From: Idiomarina zobellii
Lineage (GTDB): Bacteria > Pseudomonadota > Gammaproteobacteria > Enterobacterales > Alteromonadaceae
Assembly (NCBI RefSeq): GCF_900100855.1
Contig: NZ_FNCB01000001.1
Coordinates: 360,343 to 424,342 of the forward strand
Direction of reading: 5' to 3'
Length of the DNA stretch: 64,000 nucleotides
Shown here: positions 1-8,088 of the stretch, piece after piece
Layout of the letters: the number at the start of each line of letters is the position of its first letter
Numbering within the stretch: position 1 is the stretch's first letter
Translations under genes and position numbers: made by a program
The notes under the pieces: generated by a model
The model's input: only the letters and a program-made list of their open reading frames with translations
Told to the model about the DNA's origin: nothing
Databases searched by the model: none

Positions 1-667
1 CCCCTTTTGCGACGCCAGTGGTTCCGCCGGTGTATTGTAGAAATGCAATATCGTCACCGGTGACTTCAGGACGCTGGTACTCTGCCTGAGCCCCCTTCGC
101 CATTGCCTGGTTCAGGCTTATGGTATTTTTAACACCGTGAGATGGCACCATGCGCTTAATGTATTTAACAACAAAGTTGACAATAAAGCGTTTAGGTACT
201 GGCAACTGGTCACCTATTTGTGTGGTAACCACCAAGTCGAGCGGTGCCTCATCTTTAATTTTGTCGTAGGTATGCGCAAAGTTTTCTAAGATAACCAACG
301 CTTTTGCCTGAGAGTCCGTCAGCTGATGCTTTAATTCGCGGGGCGTGTATAGCGGGTTTACGTTCACCACCGACATTCCCGCTCGCAAAATACCAAATAA
401 AGCAATCGGGTACTGCAACAAGTTTGGCATCATCACCGCAACCGCATCGCCTTTTTTCAATCCCTGACTTTGCAGGTAAGCGGCGAATTCGCGAGATTTT
501 AGCCCCAACTCTTTAAAACTCATCTCTGAGTCCATATTCACGAATGCGGTCTTCTCTCCGTATTTCTCAATGGACTGCTCGAGAATATCTACCAGCGACG
601 AGAAATGATCCGGATCGATAGTTTCAGGAACACCAGCCGGGTAGTTTTTTAGCCAAATCTTTTCCAT
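1..667 (-). CDS. fadD: Long-chain fatty-acid--CoA ligase FadD, N-terminal part
   Basis: Translating the minus strand from the ATG at 667 gives 222 residues without a stop, running off the window edge. The start [14 protein letters not shown] and the ATP-binding signature [11 protein letters not shown] (about residues 212-222) are typical of FadD in the ANL adenylating superfamily. The enzyme activates long-chain fatty acids to acyl-CoA at the inner membrane for beta-oxidation. Only the N-terminal adenylation domain is visible; the rest lies outside. A FadR-like operator sits upstream at 719-735, which supports the call. The start is chosen at the conserved N-terminus, with a weak GAGG about ten bases upstream. 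Confidence 0.93.
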   Translation of the reverse strand, partial: MEKIWLKNYPAGVPETIDPDHFSSLVDILEQSIEKYGEKTAFVNMDSEMSFKELGLKSREFAAYLQSQGLKKGDAVAVMMPNLLQYPIALFGILRAGMSVVNVNPLYTPRELKHQLTDSQAKALVILENFAHTYDKIKDEAPLDLVVTTQIGDQLPVPKRFIVNFVVKYIKRMVPSHGVKNTISLNQAMAKGAQAEYQRPEVTGDDIAFLQYTGGTTGVAKG

Positions 668-718
668 AAAAGGCTCTGCCTCTCACTCTTAAATTTTGTT
701 TTGTTAACACTTTATCTT

Positions 719-735
719 CGCATATCCGACCAGTT
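719..735 (-). promoter_or_regulatory. Putative FadR operator upstream of fadD
   Basis: On the minus strand this reads AACTGGTCGGATATGCG. It agrees at about 12 positions with the FadR operator consensus AGCTGGTCCGACnTGTT, including the core CTGGTC. It lies 52-68 bases before the fadD start codon, where an operator would control the promoter. FadR repressing fadD in the absence of long-chain acyl-CoA is established in enterobacteria. Its use here is inferred from the match and position. Confidence 0.55.
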
Positions 736-756
736 AATCCTAGTCATACAGCGCTG

Positions 757-1626
757 CTAACCGCTCGATTTTAACAACTCAGCTATTTTTTCTGGTTGCT
801 CCATATGAACATGATGTCCACCGTTCAGTGTTATTAAGTTTAGATCAGTGACCTGATGCTGCCATTTTTCGATGGCGCGTGATAGATTTTCATGGCCTTT
901 GTCTCCCCTGACGACTTTCACAGGCATAGTCAGTCCCTGGAGCAGTTCATCGACAGCGGTGGAATGCAAACGATAAGGCGATACCGACTTAACTCTTGGG
1001 TCGGCGCGCCAGGAAAATGAATGGTCGGACGCTTTATGCAAGCCTCGATCAACCAGCAGCGCGACTAAGTCTCTGGAAAAGTCAGCCTGAGCAGCGCGCG
1101 CATCAATCGCTGTGTCAAGCGTTGAATAGCCGCGCCAGCGACCGCTTCGTTTTTTATAACGACTCGAAAAGCCCTTTGCTAACTGCTCTCTGGCATTCAT
1201 TTCATCAGAAACCAGTAACCCGAAGGCTTCGACCAAAATAAGTTTGTCGACTTTTTCAGGGCAAATGGAGGCAACCACGTTACTGACAAAACCACCCATA
1301 GAGTGACCCAGTAAGGTCACAGGCGAATTAATATGATGCGTGAGGATTTGCCAGAGGTCGTAGGCGTAATCAATAAAGTGGTAGTGAGTTCCTCGCGGGC
1401 GGTGGTCACTGTGTCCGTGCCCTGCCCAATCGAGAGCGATTAAACCACCATGGTCAGAGTTCCAGTGCTCTGCTAACGGAAGGAAGCTATGGCAATTGTC
1501 TAACCAGCCATGGGTTGCAATAACCGTGACGTTGTTGGGATCGCCCCAACACAGTCCCCGAACAACGCCCCACTCTAATTCATAGCTGACTGGTGTCGCT
1601 TGCGCAGCCGTTGCCCGGAAACTCAT
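757..1626 (-). CDS. Alpha/beta hydrolase
   Basis: This is a 289-residue alpha/beta-hydrolase-fold protein. The nucleophile elbow GHSMGG places the catalytic Ser at residue 109. The oxyanion-hole motif HGW is at 39-41, and a GGHHVHME stretch near the C-terminus carries the catalytic His. No signal peptide is seen, so it is probably cytoplasmic. The substrate cannot be read from the sequence; family members include esterases, lipases and C-C hydrolases. Its start lies 5 bases after the Slp lipoprotein stop and it has no clear ribosome-binding site, so it is probably co-translated. The next gene downstream is fadD, which gives a possible lipid-metabolism context. Confidence 0.85.
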   Translation of the reverse strand: MSFRATAAQATPVSYELEWGVVRGLCWGDPNNVTVIATHGWLDNCHSFLPLAEHWNSDHGGLIALDWAGHGHSDHRPRGTHYHFIDYAYDLWQILTHHINSPVTLLGHSMGGFVSNVVASICPEKVDKLILVEAFGLLVSDEMNAREQLAKGFSSRYKKRSGRWRGYSTLDTAIDARAAQADFSRDLVALLVDRGLHKASDHSFSWRADPRVKSVSPYRLHSTAVDELLQGLTMPVKVVRGDKGHENLSRAIEKWQHQVTDLNLITLNGGHHVHMEQPEKIAELLKSSG

Positions 1627-1631
1627 TAAAA

Positions 1632-2210
1632 TCAGTTACGTTCTTTTGCCGGTGTACCTGAATTGTCCTCTACTCGCACACGCACGGGTACCGGATAGCG
1701 GTAGGGATAGTACGGTGAATAGAAGTTATGACGGAACCACAGCGGTGAGTAGTCAACTTCTACGTGGTTCTTTTGTGCTTTAGGCTTCCACAAATAGTGG
1801 TTATCCGCTTCGAGAACCGGATAAATGTATGTGTACTCATCAATTTTGCCCTGCTGAGTTTCACCAATCGTACCAACGAAGCTTATCGCACGACCTTTTT
1901 TATAGACTTCAGGGTCAATAAAACCATCAATAACCGCTAAGAAACGGCCATCACTGTCGTCACTCACTTCGGGGCGTCCCCAACGTTGCAGCGGGAAGCT
2001 CACTACTTCAAATACCGTGTTATCTTCTGTATTGCGAACGTCAGCGATAACACCACCCCAGCGGGCCGGTTGACCAACCACTTTGTCCTGCTGAGCTTTT
2101 GCTTGCTTGTAAGCGACCAGCGCATCTTCATCGGCGGTTTCCAACTCTGTCGGAACAGACGCACAGCCAGCTAGGCCAATAGCGAATAACAAACATGTCA
2201 GTAATCTCAT
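1632..2210 (-). CDS. Slp family outer-membrane lipoprotein
   Basis: With the start at 2210 the protein has 192 residues and opens with MRLLTCLLFAIGLAGC, a clear lipoprotein signal peptide with lipobox LAGC. The longer reading from 2276 would bury this signal behind 22 extra residues and overlap the upstream gene, so the shorter start is preferred; AAGAGAGA lies just upstream. The mature part (ARWGGVIADV, EVVSFPLQ, GRPEVSDDSDGRF) matches the Slp/YeaY family of starvation-inducible outer-membrane lipoproteins. Their biochemical role is poorly known. It is followed by the alpha/beta hydrolase gene in a tight pair. Confidence 0.85.
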   Translation of the reverse strand: MRLLTCLLFAIGLAGCASVPTELETADEDALVAYKQAKAQQDKVVGQPARWGGVIADVRNTEDNTVFEVVSFPLQRWGRPEVSDDSDGRFLAVIDGFIDPEVYKKGRAISFVGTIGETQQGKIDEYTYIYPVLEADNHYLWKPKAQKNHVEVDYSPLWFRHNFYSPYYPYRYPVPVRVRVEDNSGTPAKERN

Positions 2211-2223
2211 AACAGATCTCTCT

Positions 2224-2526
2224 TTAGGCATAAACGTCGACACCAAACATTGACGCAACTTCTTCACGTTTTTCATTCAAAGCTACCGTTTGATAAGCAC
2301 TTAACGCCTTTTGTGAGCGTTGAGGTGGTTCGTCATACATGGTGTTTAATGACTGCCAACGCTCTGCCTGACGGCGGCTTTGCTTCGCATCAGGAACGAC
2401 CTGCGGTAACTCCACAGCATTAGACACGGCAGCACTTTTCTGCTGCTCGTTGTCTCGCTGCACCGTCTGTTGCGATGCCTGCTGCTGGTTACTTAACGGC
2501 TGTACCGTTTGCGGATTTATCTGCAC
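2224..2526 (-). CDS. Small Gln-rich conserved protein ending in VDVYA
   Basis: This encodes 100 residues with no signal peptide or membrane segment. The first half is Gln/Ser-rich and low in complexity. The second half is more ordered (SQKALSAYQTVALNEKREEV) and ends FGVDVYA. I do not recognise a named family. It lies 13 bases upstream of the slp start and reads the same way, so it may be in that operon. The only start in frame after the stop is GTG at 2526, with no good ribosome-binding site, so the N-terminus is uncertain. The end resembles that of the protein at 5260-5541. Confidence 0.6.
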   Translation of the reverse strand: MQINPQTVQPLSNQQQASQQTVQRDNEQQKSAAVSNAVELPQVVPDAKQSRRQAERWQSLNTMYDEPPQRSQKALSAYQTVALNEKREEVASMFGVDVYA

Positions 2527-2593
2527 GTCAATATTGGCTCATCTGTTATGTAAGACAGGATCTATTATGGCGAGTTCCTGAGCGTTCAGCAAG

Positions 2594-3277
2594 TTAACGC
2601 CCCGGTAACTTTTTCCAGGTCACTTCATTACGCACATAGAGTGGCTCAAGCTGTTCGGCCTGAACCGGCTCAACACCAGCACTATTCACTACTGTCAGCA
2701 TATCCTCCGCCAACGGTAGCCGGCTATTATCGCTGTGTTTTAGCTCATGATTTTCATCAAGAATATCTGCATAGACGTCCCAACCTGTACCAGCAGTACC
2801 CCAGCCCTTCAAGCGCCCTGTATCAATAAGGTTCGTGTCTGGTTTTGCTACCGCCGGCTCTGACTGAGCCACAGCAACTCCGTTCTCATTCGCATACAAA
2901 GAGTAATAAACCTCGCCCATGCGTGCATCAATACAAGCCACCACACCAGCAACATCGTTTTTGCGGATGGCTTGCTGTGCCAGTGCCTGTAAACTGCACA
3001 CGGGGTAAACGGGTAAGTCAGCGCTAAATGCAAGTCCCTGAGCCATAGACACGCCGATACGCACGCCTGTAAAGCTACCTGGGCCAGCGCCAACCACAAG
3101 CCCGTCCAACTCGGCTAAAGACACGCCAGCACTGTCGAGAACCTCCTCCACAAAAGGCAGCAGCTTTTGTGAGTGCTCCCGGGGACTTTCAATATCACGG
3201 GTTGTCAGCTTGCCATCGTGAACAAGCGCGACAGAACAATTTTCAGTTGATGTATCTATAGCTAATAACGACTTCAT
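2594..3277 (-). CDS. tsaB: tRNA threonylcarbamoyladenosine biosynthesis protein TsaB
   Basis: This 227-residue protein is the non-catalytic ASKHA-fold partner of TsaD. With TsaE and TsaC it makes the t6A modification at position 37 of ANN-decoding tRNAs in the cytoplasm. The N-terminal MKSLLAIDTS and the motif GPGSFTGVRIG at residues 65-75 are diagnostic of TsaB (formerly YeaZ). The length is normal for the family. Its start overlaps the end of the yoaA gene by four bases, so the two are translationally coupled, as in other gammaproteobacteria. Confidence 0.95.
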   Translation of the reverse strand: MKSLLAIDTSTENCSVALVHDGKLTTRDIESPREHSQKLLPFVEEVLDSAGVSLAELDGLVVGAGPGSFTGVRIGVSMAQGLAFSADLPVYPVCSLQALAQQAIRKNDVAGVVACIDARMGEVYYSLYANENGVAVAQSEPAVAKPDTNLIDTGRLKGWGTAGTGWDVYADILDENHELKHSDNSRLPLAEDMLTVVNSAGVEPVQAEQLEPLYVRNEVTWKKLPGR

Positions 3278-5208
3278 ACATTTTGCTCTTCTGTAGAACT
3301 TTTATGCGCCAGAAATTCAAGCGCGGTATCTAAGCTACGGGTGCGACTCATAGCCGGTAAGCTGGCCAAAAACTGCTTACCATACTGACGTGTTACCAGT
3401 CGGTTATCGCAAACCACCAGAATACCTGAGTCGTACTTATCCCGGATAAGCCGCCCTGCGCCCTGCTTTAGCGCAATAACGGCTTGCGGAAGCTGAATGG
3501 TGCCAAAGGCATCTACTCCTCGCAGGCGTGCGTCTTCCACCCGGGCATTCAATAAAGGATCATCCGGCGATGCAAACGGTAGTTTATCAATAATCACACA
3601 ACGCAGAGCATTACCTCTGACATCCACACCTTCCCAGAACGACGAGGTGCCCAACAATACCGCATTACCGGCTTTGGTAAAGCGCTCTAACAACTCACCT
3701 TTATTCGACTCGCCCTGCACCAAAATTTCATTGTCGACGTGTTCTCTCAAAATTCCTGCCATTTGTTGCAGCATTCGATGGCTGGTAAACAATAAAAACG
3801 TTCCGCCGTCGTTATGTGTTATGCATTGTTTGGCAATATCCGTCAGCATTTCATGGCGGTTACGATCATTAGCGTCCGGTAAATAACGAGGCAGGCACAA
3901 GGTAGCCTGCTTTTTAAAGTCAAACGGGCTTTCCAGAACCAGGGTGTCCGCTTGCTCAATCCCCAGTCGGCGTGTGAAAAACTCAAAGTTGCCGTTAACC
4001 GCTAATGTCGCCGAAGTGAATATCCAGCTCATGTTATTGCGCTTAATATAGCCACCAAAGGTCTTCGCCACACTTAGTGGCGTTTGATGCAAGCTGATTT
4101 GTCTTGGCGTGGTTTCAAACCAAAAGCTGTAACCGGTACGTTCAACGTCCATTAACTGACGCCAAATGATGCGATGTTGCTCTGCTCTCTCTAATAAATT
4201 GTCGAGATCTTTATTTCGACCCTGCGCGGTTTTTAGCACATCAATAAGCAGGGTTAAGCGCTCGTCAAGACGATCCGTCACTTCGACAATGTCTTCTTTA
4301 TTGCGCCATTCGCGCCAATTGCCGCGCATAGGATCATGAGGAAACAGTAACCGAAAATCGCGCAGCGATTGTAATAACGTTCGCGCCATCGCACTGGCCT
4401 GTGACAAGTCTTTTAACTCCGTCAGGCACAAGCGCTGAATTTCTTCACACATTTCGCTTAATTGACGCGTCGACACCGTTTCACCAAAGTACTGACTGGC
4501 AATATCAGGGATTTGATGGGCCTCATCAAATACCACGGTATCAACAGCCGGAATAAGCTCGCCAAACCCCGTATCTTTTAATGCCATGTCCGCAAAAAAC
4601 AAGTGATGATTAACCACCACAACATCGGCTTCTAAAGCCTGCTTCCGCGCTTGTACTAAATGACAGTCATCATAAACCGGGCAGTCACGCCCCAGGCAGT
4701 TATCCTGAGTGCTGGTCACCTGAGGTAAAACCGCCGCTCCTTCCGGAAGCACATTCAGCTCACCCATATCACCGCTGCGGGTTGTCGTTGACCAACGCGT
4801 CACGGTAATAAGCTGATCCTGAATCTCTTTAGGGAGCTGCCCCGCTTGCTGCTTGGCTTGTTCAAGTCGATGCAGACAGAGGTAATTCGAGCGCCCTTTC
4901 AGCAAGGCGACCACTTTTTGCGGCGCCAGCTTTTTTCGTAATACGGGCAAGTCCCGGTGAAACAGCTGCTCTTGCAGGTTTTTCGTGCCGGTAGAGACAA
5001 TAGCCTTACCTTTGGAAAGCAGAATGGGCGCAAGGTAAGCAAAGGTTTTGCCGGTGCCGGTCTCAGCTTCAACCACGAGTTGGCTTTTCTTTTTCAGCGT
5101 TTTTTCAATGGCTTGTGCCATTGTCGTTTGCGACGGACGAGGCTGGAAGTTGTCTATTGTTGAGGCCAGCTCACCATCGGGCTGAAAAATGGAAGAAACG
5201 GTCGGCAT
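3274..5208 (-). CDS. yoaA: ATP-dependent DNA helicase YoaA (DinG/XPD family)
   Basis: This 644-residue superfamily 2 helicase has Walker A ETGTGKT at 49-55 and DEAH at 228-231. Four cysteines (111, 171, 176, 182) are spaced as in the 4Fe-4S domain of XPD/DinG helicases. A C-terminal GAGRLIRDKYDSG segment matches motif VI. YoaA is known in E. coli to work with the chi subunit of DNA polymerase III (HolC) in repair of damaged replication forks. It lies directly upstream of tsaB with a 4-base overlap. The length fits YoaA (about 636) better than DinG (about 716). Confidence 0.92.
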   Translation of the reverse strand: MPTVSSIFQPDGELASTIDNFQPRPSQTTMAQAIEKTLKKKSQLVVEAETGTGKTFAYLAPILLSKGKAIVSTGTKNLQEQLFHRDLPVLRKKLAPQKVVALLKGRSNYLCLHRLEQAKQQAGQLPKEIQDQLITVTRWSTTTRSGDMGELNVLPEGAAVLPQVTSTQDNCLGRDCPVYDDCHLVQARKQALEADVVVVNHHLFFADMALKDTGFGELIPAVDTVVFDEAHQIPDIASQYFGETVSTRQLSEMCEEIQRLCLTELKDLSQASAMARTLLQSLRDFRLLFPHDPMRGNWREWRNKEDIVEVTDRLDERLTLLIDVLKTAQGRNKDLDNLLERAEQHRIIWRQLMDVERTGYSFWFETTPRQISLHQTPLSVAKTFGGYIKRNNMSWIFTSATLAVNGNFEFFTRRLGIEQADTLVLESPFDFKKQATLCLPRYLPDANDRNRHEMLTDIAKQCITHNDGGTFLLFTSHRMLQQMAGILREHVDNEILVQGESNKGELLERFTKAGNAVLLGTSSFWEGVDVRGNALRCVIIDKLPFASPDDPLLNARVEDARLRGVDAFGTIQLPQAVIALKQGAGRLIRDKYDSGILVVCDNRLVTRQYGKQFLASLPAMSRTRSLDTALEFLAHKSSTEEQNV

Positions 5209-5259
5209 AATTTGCGCTAGTTAATGATAATTGGCGCGCATTATGACATAGAAAAAGAG

Positions 5260-5541
5260 TCAGGCGTAGGTGTCTATATGACCAGAATTGCTATCCAGAC
5301 TGTCCTCTGTTGACTCTTCCTGAGTCACCTCAGGTTCAGACTGTTGCTGTTCAGAAGACTGCTGTTGCCGTTGTTTCTCGCGGTTAGGATCATTATCAAT
5401 AGTGGTGCTTTCCTCATCGCTAATTGCTTGAAGCTCTTTGGTTTTCTCAATTTGATTGACTCTCATTTGATCCTGAGAGTGGTCAACCGGTACCCGGGTA
5501 TCCTTTGGTATTAATGGCACCATTGCATCGAAGTTTGCCAT
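5260..5541 (-). CDS. Small acidic Gln/Ser-rich protein ending in IDTYA
   Basis: This encodes 93 residues. An N-terminal stretch (MANFDAMVPLIPKDTRVP) is followed by a highly charged, Gln/Glu/Ser-rich and probably disordered region, ending GHIDTYA. There is no signal peptide or membrane helix. I do not recognise a family. The C-terminal hydrophobic-D-x-Y-A ending is shared with the protein at 2224-2526, and both are compositionally similar. It precedes yoaA by 51 bases on the same strand. A TATAAT box at 5592-5597 upstream supports independent transcription. Confidence 0.6.
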   Translation of the reverse strand: MANFDAMVPLIPKDTRVPVDHSQDQMRVNQIEKTKELQAISDEESTTIDNDPNREKQRQQQSSEQQQSEPEVTQEESTEDSLDSNSGHIDTYA

Positions 5542-5591
5542 GAGTTTGCTCCGCTGTATCCTTGCTTTTTGTCACCGACGTTACCGTCTTG

Positions 5592-5620
5592 ATTATACAA
5601 CCACTGGTTAAATATTAACC
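5592..5620 (-). promoter_or_regulatory. Putative promoter with inverted repeat for the 93-residue protein gene
   Basis: On the minus strand a perfect TATAAT (5597-5592) preceded by TTG stands about 50 bases before the start codon at 5541. The -35 region is occupied by an inverted repeat GGTTAA-ATA-TTAACC (5606-5620, as read on the plus strand), which could be an operator. The -35 hexamer itself is weak. Confidence 0.4.
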
Positions 5621-5657
5621 TACTATCGACCCATAAAGGAATAAATTTACGCTTGCA

Positions 5658-5685
5658 TTACAAAATTAACCTGCTAAGGTATTAT
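5658..5685 (+). promoter_or_regulatory. Putative his operon promoter
   Basis: A -35-like TTACAA (5658-5663) and a -10-like TATTAT (5680-5685) are separated by 16 bases, about 43 bases before the his leader peptide start. Another reading (TTGCAT at 5653, TATACA at 5683) has a poorer spacing. The placement fits a leader transcript that contains hisL and the attenuator. Confidence 0.45.
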
Positions 5686-5727
5686 ACAACTTTGCGAAAT
5701 ACAGCATACATTATTGGAGTCAACAAA

Positions 5728-5781
5728 ATGAAATTCGTTCATCACCATCATGCACATCATTGGATTTTATGGGCTAGCTGA
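5728..5781 (+). CDS. hisL: his operon leader peptide
   Basis: A 17-codon ORF reads MKFVHHHHAHHWILWAS, with six His codons among seven consecutive codons. A GGAG at 5715-5718 lies nine bases upstream as ribosome-binding site. It is followed by mutually exclusive hairpins and a terminator before hisG. This is the classical his attenuation arrangement: stalling at His codons when charged tRNA-His is scarce favours the antiterminator. It falls below the usual ORF length cut-off, but composition and position make it convincing. Confidence 0.93.
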   Translation: MKFVHHHHAHHWILWAS

Positions 5782-5793
5782 GAGCGAGTTTCT

Positions 5794-5846
5794 GGCTAGC
5801 CGCATAAGCGCTAGCCTTTCGATTGACTATACAACCTCCGAAAGGC
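5794..5846 (+). promoter_or_regulatory. his attenuator: competing pause and antiterminator structures
   Basis: GGCTAGC (5794-5800) can pair with GCTAGCC (5810-5816). GCCTTTCG (5814-5821) can instead pair perfectly with CGAAAGGC (5839-5846), which would break the terminator stem that starts at 5833. GCTAGC occurs three times (5773, 5795 and 5810), the first inside the end of hisL, giving the alternating pairing needed for attenuation. The pairings are seen in the sequence; the regulatory switch is inferred from known his leaders. Confidence 0.75.
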
Positions 5847-5865
5847 AACTTTCGGAGGTTTTTTA
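5833..5865 (+). terminator. his operon attenuator terminator
   Basis: A perfect 12-bp stem, AACCTCCGAAAG (5833-5844) with CTTTCGGAGGTT (5849-5860), closes a GCAA loop and runs straight into a T tract. It ends 17 bases before the hisG start codon. This is the rho-independent attenuator that is read through when histidine is limiting. Confidence 0.92.
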
Positions 5866-5881
5866 ATTTTTAGGAGTAATT

Positions 5882-6775
5882 ATGACTAACCGTTTAACGA
5901 TAGCGATACAAAAATCTGGCCGCCTGAGTAAAGAGTCAATGGCGTTATTAAATGCCTGCGGGGTAAAATTCAGCATTAATGAAGCCCGCCTCATTGCCCA
6001 CAGCACCAGTCATCCTATCGATTTACTCCGGGTGCGTGACGATGACATTCCCGGCTTAGTCATGGACGGTGTTGTCGACTTAGGCCTGGTCGGCGAAAAC
6101 GTGCTGGAGGAAGCTCGACTTGAGCGCATAGCCAGCGATACAGCAGCCGTATTTCAGCCACTCAGAGCGCTGGAGTTCGGTCAGTGCCGTTTGTCCATTG
6201 CAGTACCTCGTGAGCTCTCTTACCAGTCACAAGCTGACTTAGACGGAATGCGAATTGCCACGACCTATCCGCAACTCTTAAAGCGTTACCTTAAGGACAA
6301 TGGTATCAATGCCCGCGTTGTCATGCTGACAGGCTCCGTCGAAGTAGCCCCGCGAGCAGGCTTAGCCGATGCGATTTGTGACCTGGTCTCAACAGGGGCA
6401 ACACTTGAAGCTAACGGCCTGGTCGAGAAAGAAGTGATATTCCGTTCACAGGCACAGCTTATTCAAAACTCCGAAACTTTGTCTGATGAAAAACAAGCAA
6501 TGATTGATCAATTACTGCCGCGTATCGATGGCGTACAAATGGCGAAGGAAAGCAAATACATTATGCTCCACGTGCCCAAAGATAAGCTTGAAGAAGTGGT
6601 TGAACTGTTGCCGGGGGCAGAAACCCCGACCATTTTGCCGCTCAGTCACACTGACAAACAAGTGGCTGTGCACATGGTCAGTACAGAAAAGCTGTTCTGG
6701 GAAACCATGGAAGATTTAAAGGCGAAAGGTTGCAGCTCTATTCTTGTTCTGCCAATTGAAAAAATGATGGGGTAA
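5882..6775 (+). CDS. hisG: ATP phosphoribosyltransferase HisG
   Basis: This 297-residue protein catalyses the first, feedback-regulated step of histidine synthesis (ATP + PRPP to phosphoribosyl-ATP). The opening [12 protein letters not shown] and the PRPP-binding region with [22 protein letters not shown] are characteristic. The length matches the long hexameric form with a C-terminal ACT-like regulatory domain, as in E. coli (299), so no HisZ partner is needed. It is the first structural gene after the attenuator, with AGGAGTAATT before the ATG. Confidence 0.97.
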   Translation: MTNRLTIAIQKSGRLSKESMALLNACGVKFSINEARLIAHSTSHPIDLLRVRDDDIPGLVMDGVVDLGLVGENVLEEARLERIASDTAAVFQPLRALEFGQCRLSIAVPRELSYQSQADLDGMRIATTYPQLLKRYLKDNGINARVVMLTGSVEVAPRAGLADAICDLVSTGATLEANGLVEKEVIFRSQAQLIQNSETLSDEKQAMIDQLLPRIDGVQMAKESKYIMLHVPKDKLEEVVELLPGAETPTILPLSHTDKQVAVHMVSTEKLFWETMEDLKAKGCSSILVLPIEKMMG

Positions 6776-6777
6776 CT

Positions 6778-8088
6778 ATGCAAGGCTTAAACATCAAGGT
6801 TGAGCGCTGGGCAGACTTGTCTGCCGACGAAAAGGAGCAGCGGCTTTCGCGTCCCCGTCAGGCAACAGCGACAAACACGCAACAAACAGTTCAAAAGATT
6901 ATTGCCGATATTCGTGATAACGGTGACAGTGCACTGCTGAATTACACTCGGCAGTTTGACTATCCTGAAGCGACCTCGCTGCGCGTATCGCAACAGCGTA
7001 TAGAGCAAGCAGTGAATCGCCTCGACAAAAAAGTGGCAGAGGCGATTGATACAGCTTACGGCACTATTCGTCGTTTTCACCAGGCACAAGTCCCTGAAAA
7101 CCTTGCTGTTAAAACCATAAAAGGTGTTCAGTGTGAACTTCGCTATGCGCCATTAGATGCCGTTGGGCTTTATATTCCCGGAGGCAGTGCCACCTTACCT
7201 TCCACCGCGTTAATGCTTGGTGTACCGGCCCAGCTGGCTGGCTGTCAACGCGTTGTGCTGGTCAGTCCGCCGGATAAAAGCGGTGACTTACCGGATGCGC
7301 TGTTGTACGCCGCAAACCGTTGTGGCATTACAGAAATATACACCTGCGGCGGCGCTCAAGCCGTTGCCGCCCTAGCTTATGGTACAGAGTCCATCGCCCC
7401 GGTCGATAAAGTATTTGGCCCGGGCAACAGTTTTGTCACTGAAGCTAAGCAACAAGTGAGCAATGACGCCAGTGGCTGTGCTATCGACTTGCCCGCGGGT
7501 CCTTCTGAATTACTGGTTATTGGTGATGACACTGCTAACCCAGCGTATATTGCAGCCGACTTGTTGTCTCAAGCCGAGCACGGCCCGGACTCACAAGTTA
7601 TTCTGGTCACGCCATCAAGCACACTGGCAGACAGAGTGAAACAAGCACTCATTGAGCAGTGTCAGCAGTTACAACGGGCTGATATTGCAGCCCAGGCGTT
7701 AGCCGAAAGCCGTTTACTGGTTGTCGAGACTATTGATGAAGCAATAACCATTAGCGAGCAATATGCGCCTGAGCACTTATCCATACAAACAGACAATGCG
7801 CGCTCATTACTGCCGAAATTGACCCGGGCGGGCTCTGTTTTTGTGGGTCATTATACACCGGAGTCTGGTGGTGACTACGCAACAGGCACTAACCATGTAC
7901 TGCCTACCTACGGCTACGCGCGCAATTACAGTAGTTTGGGACTATTGGACTTTTATCGCCGTTACACCGTACAAGAAGTGTCCTACGAAGGCTTAGCGAC
8001 TTTGTCAGAGGCGATTACAACCCTGGCGAATGTTGAGGGACTCGATGCACACGCTAAAGCTGTCACCATTCGCATGGAGGACCAATAA
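6778..8088 (+). CDS. hisD: Histidinol dehydrogenase HisD
   Basis: This 436-residue protein is the zinc enzyme that oxidises L-histidinol through histidinal to histidine, the last two steps of the pathway. Recognisable segments are GLYIPGGSATLPSTALMLG, FGPGNSFVTEAKQQV, DLPAGPSELLV and EQYAPEHLSI, the last containing conserved catalytic residues. It starts two bases after hisG and its TAA stop overlaps the hisC ATG by one base. Confidence 0.97.
   Translation: MQGLNIKVERWADLSADEKEQRLSRPRQATATNTQQTVQKIIADIRDNGDSALLNYTRQFDYPEATSLRVSQQRIEQAVNRLDKKVAEAIDTAYGTIRRFHQAQVPENLAVKTIKGVQCELRYAPLDAVGLYIPGGSATLPSTALMLGVPAQLAGCQRVVLVSPPDKSGDLPDALLYAANRCGITEIYTCGGAQAVAALAYGTESIAPVDKVFGPGNSFVTEAKQQVSNDASGCAIDLPAGPSELLVIGDDTANPAYIAADLLSQAEHGPDSQVILVTPSSTLADRVKQALIEQCQQLQRADIAAQALAESRLLVVETIDEAITISEQYAPEHLSIQTDNARSLLPKLTRAGSVFVGHYTPESGGDYATGTNHVLPTYGYARNYSSLGLLDFYRRYTVQEVSYEGLATLSEAITTLANVEGLDAHAKAVTIRMEDQ

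Noticed and set aside
304..516. Plus-strand ORF of 70 codons
   Set aside because: It is antisense to fadD, whose frame carries clear ligase motifs.
2848..3099. Minus-strand ORF of 83 codons inside tsaB
   Set aside because: It is an out-of-frame reading of tsaB, which has full family motifs.
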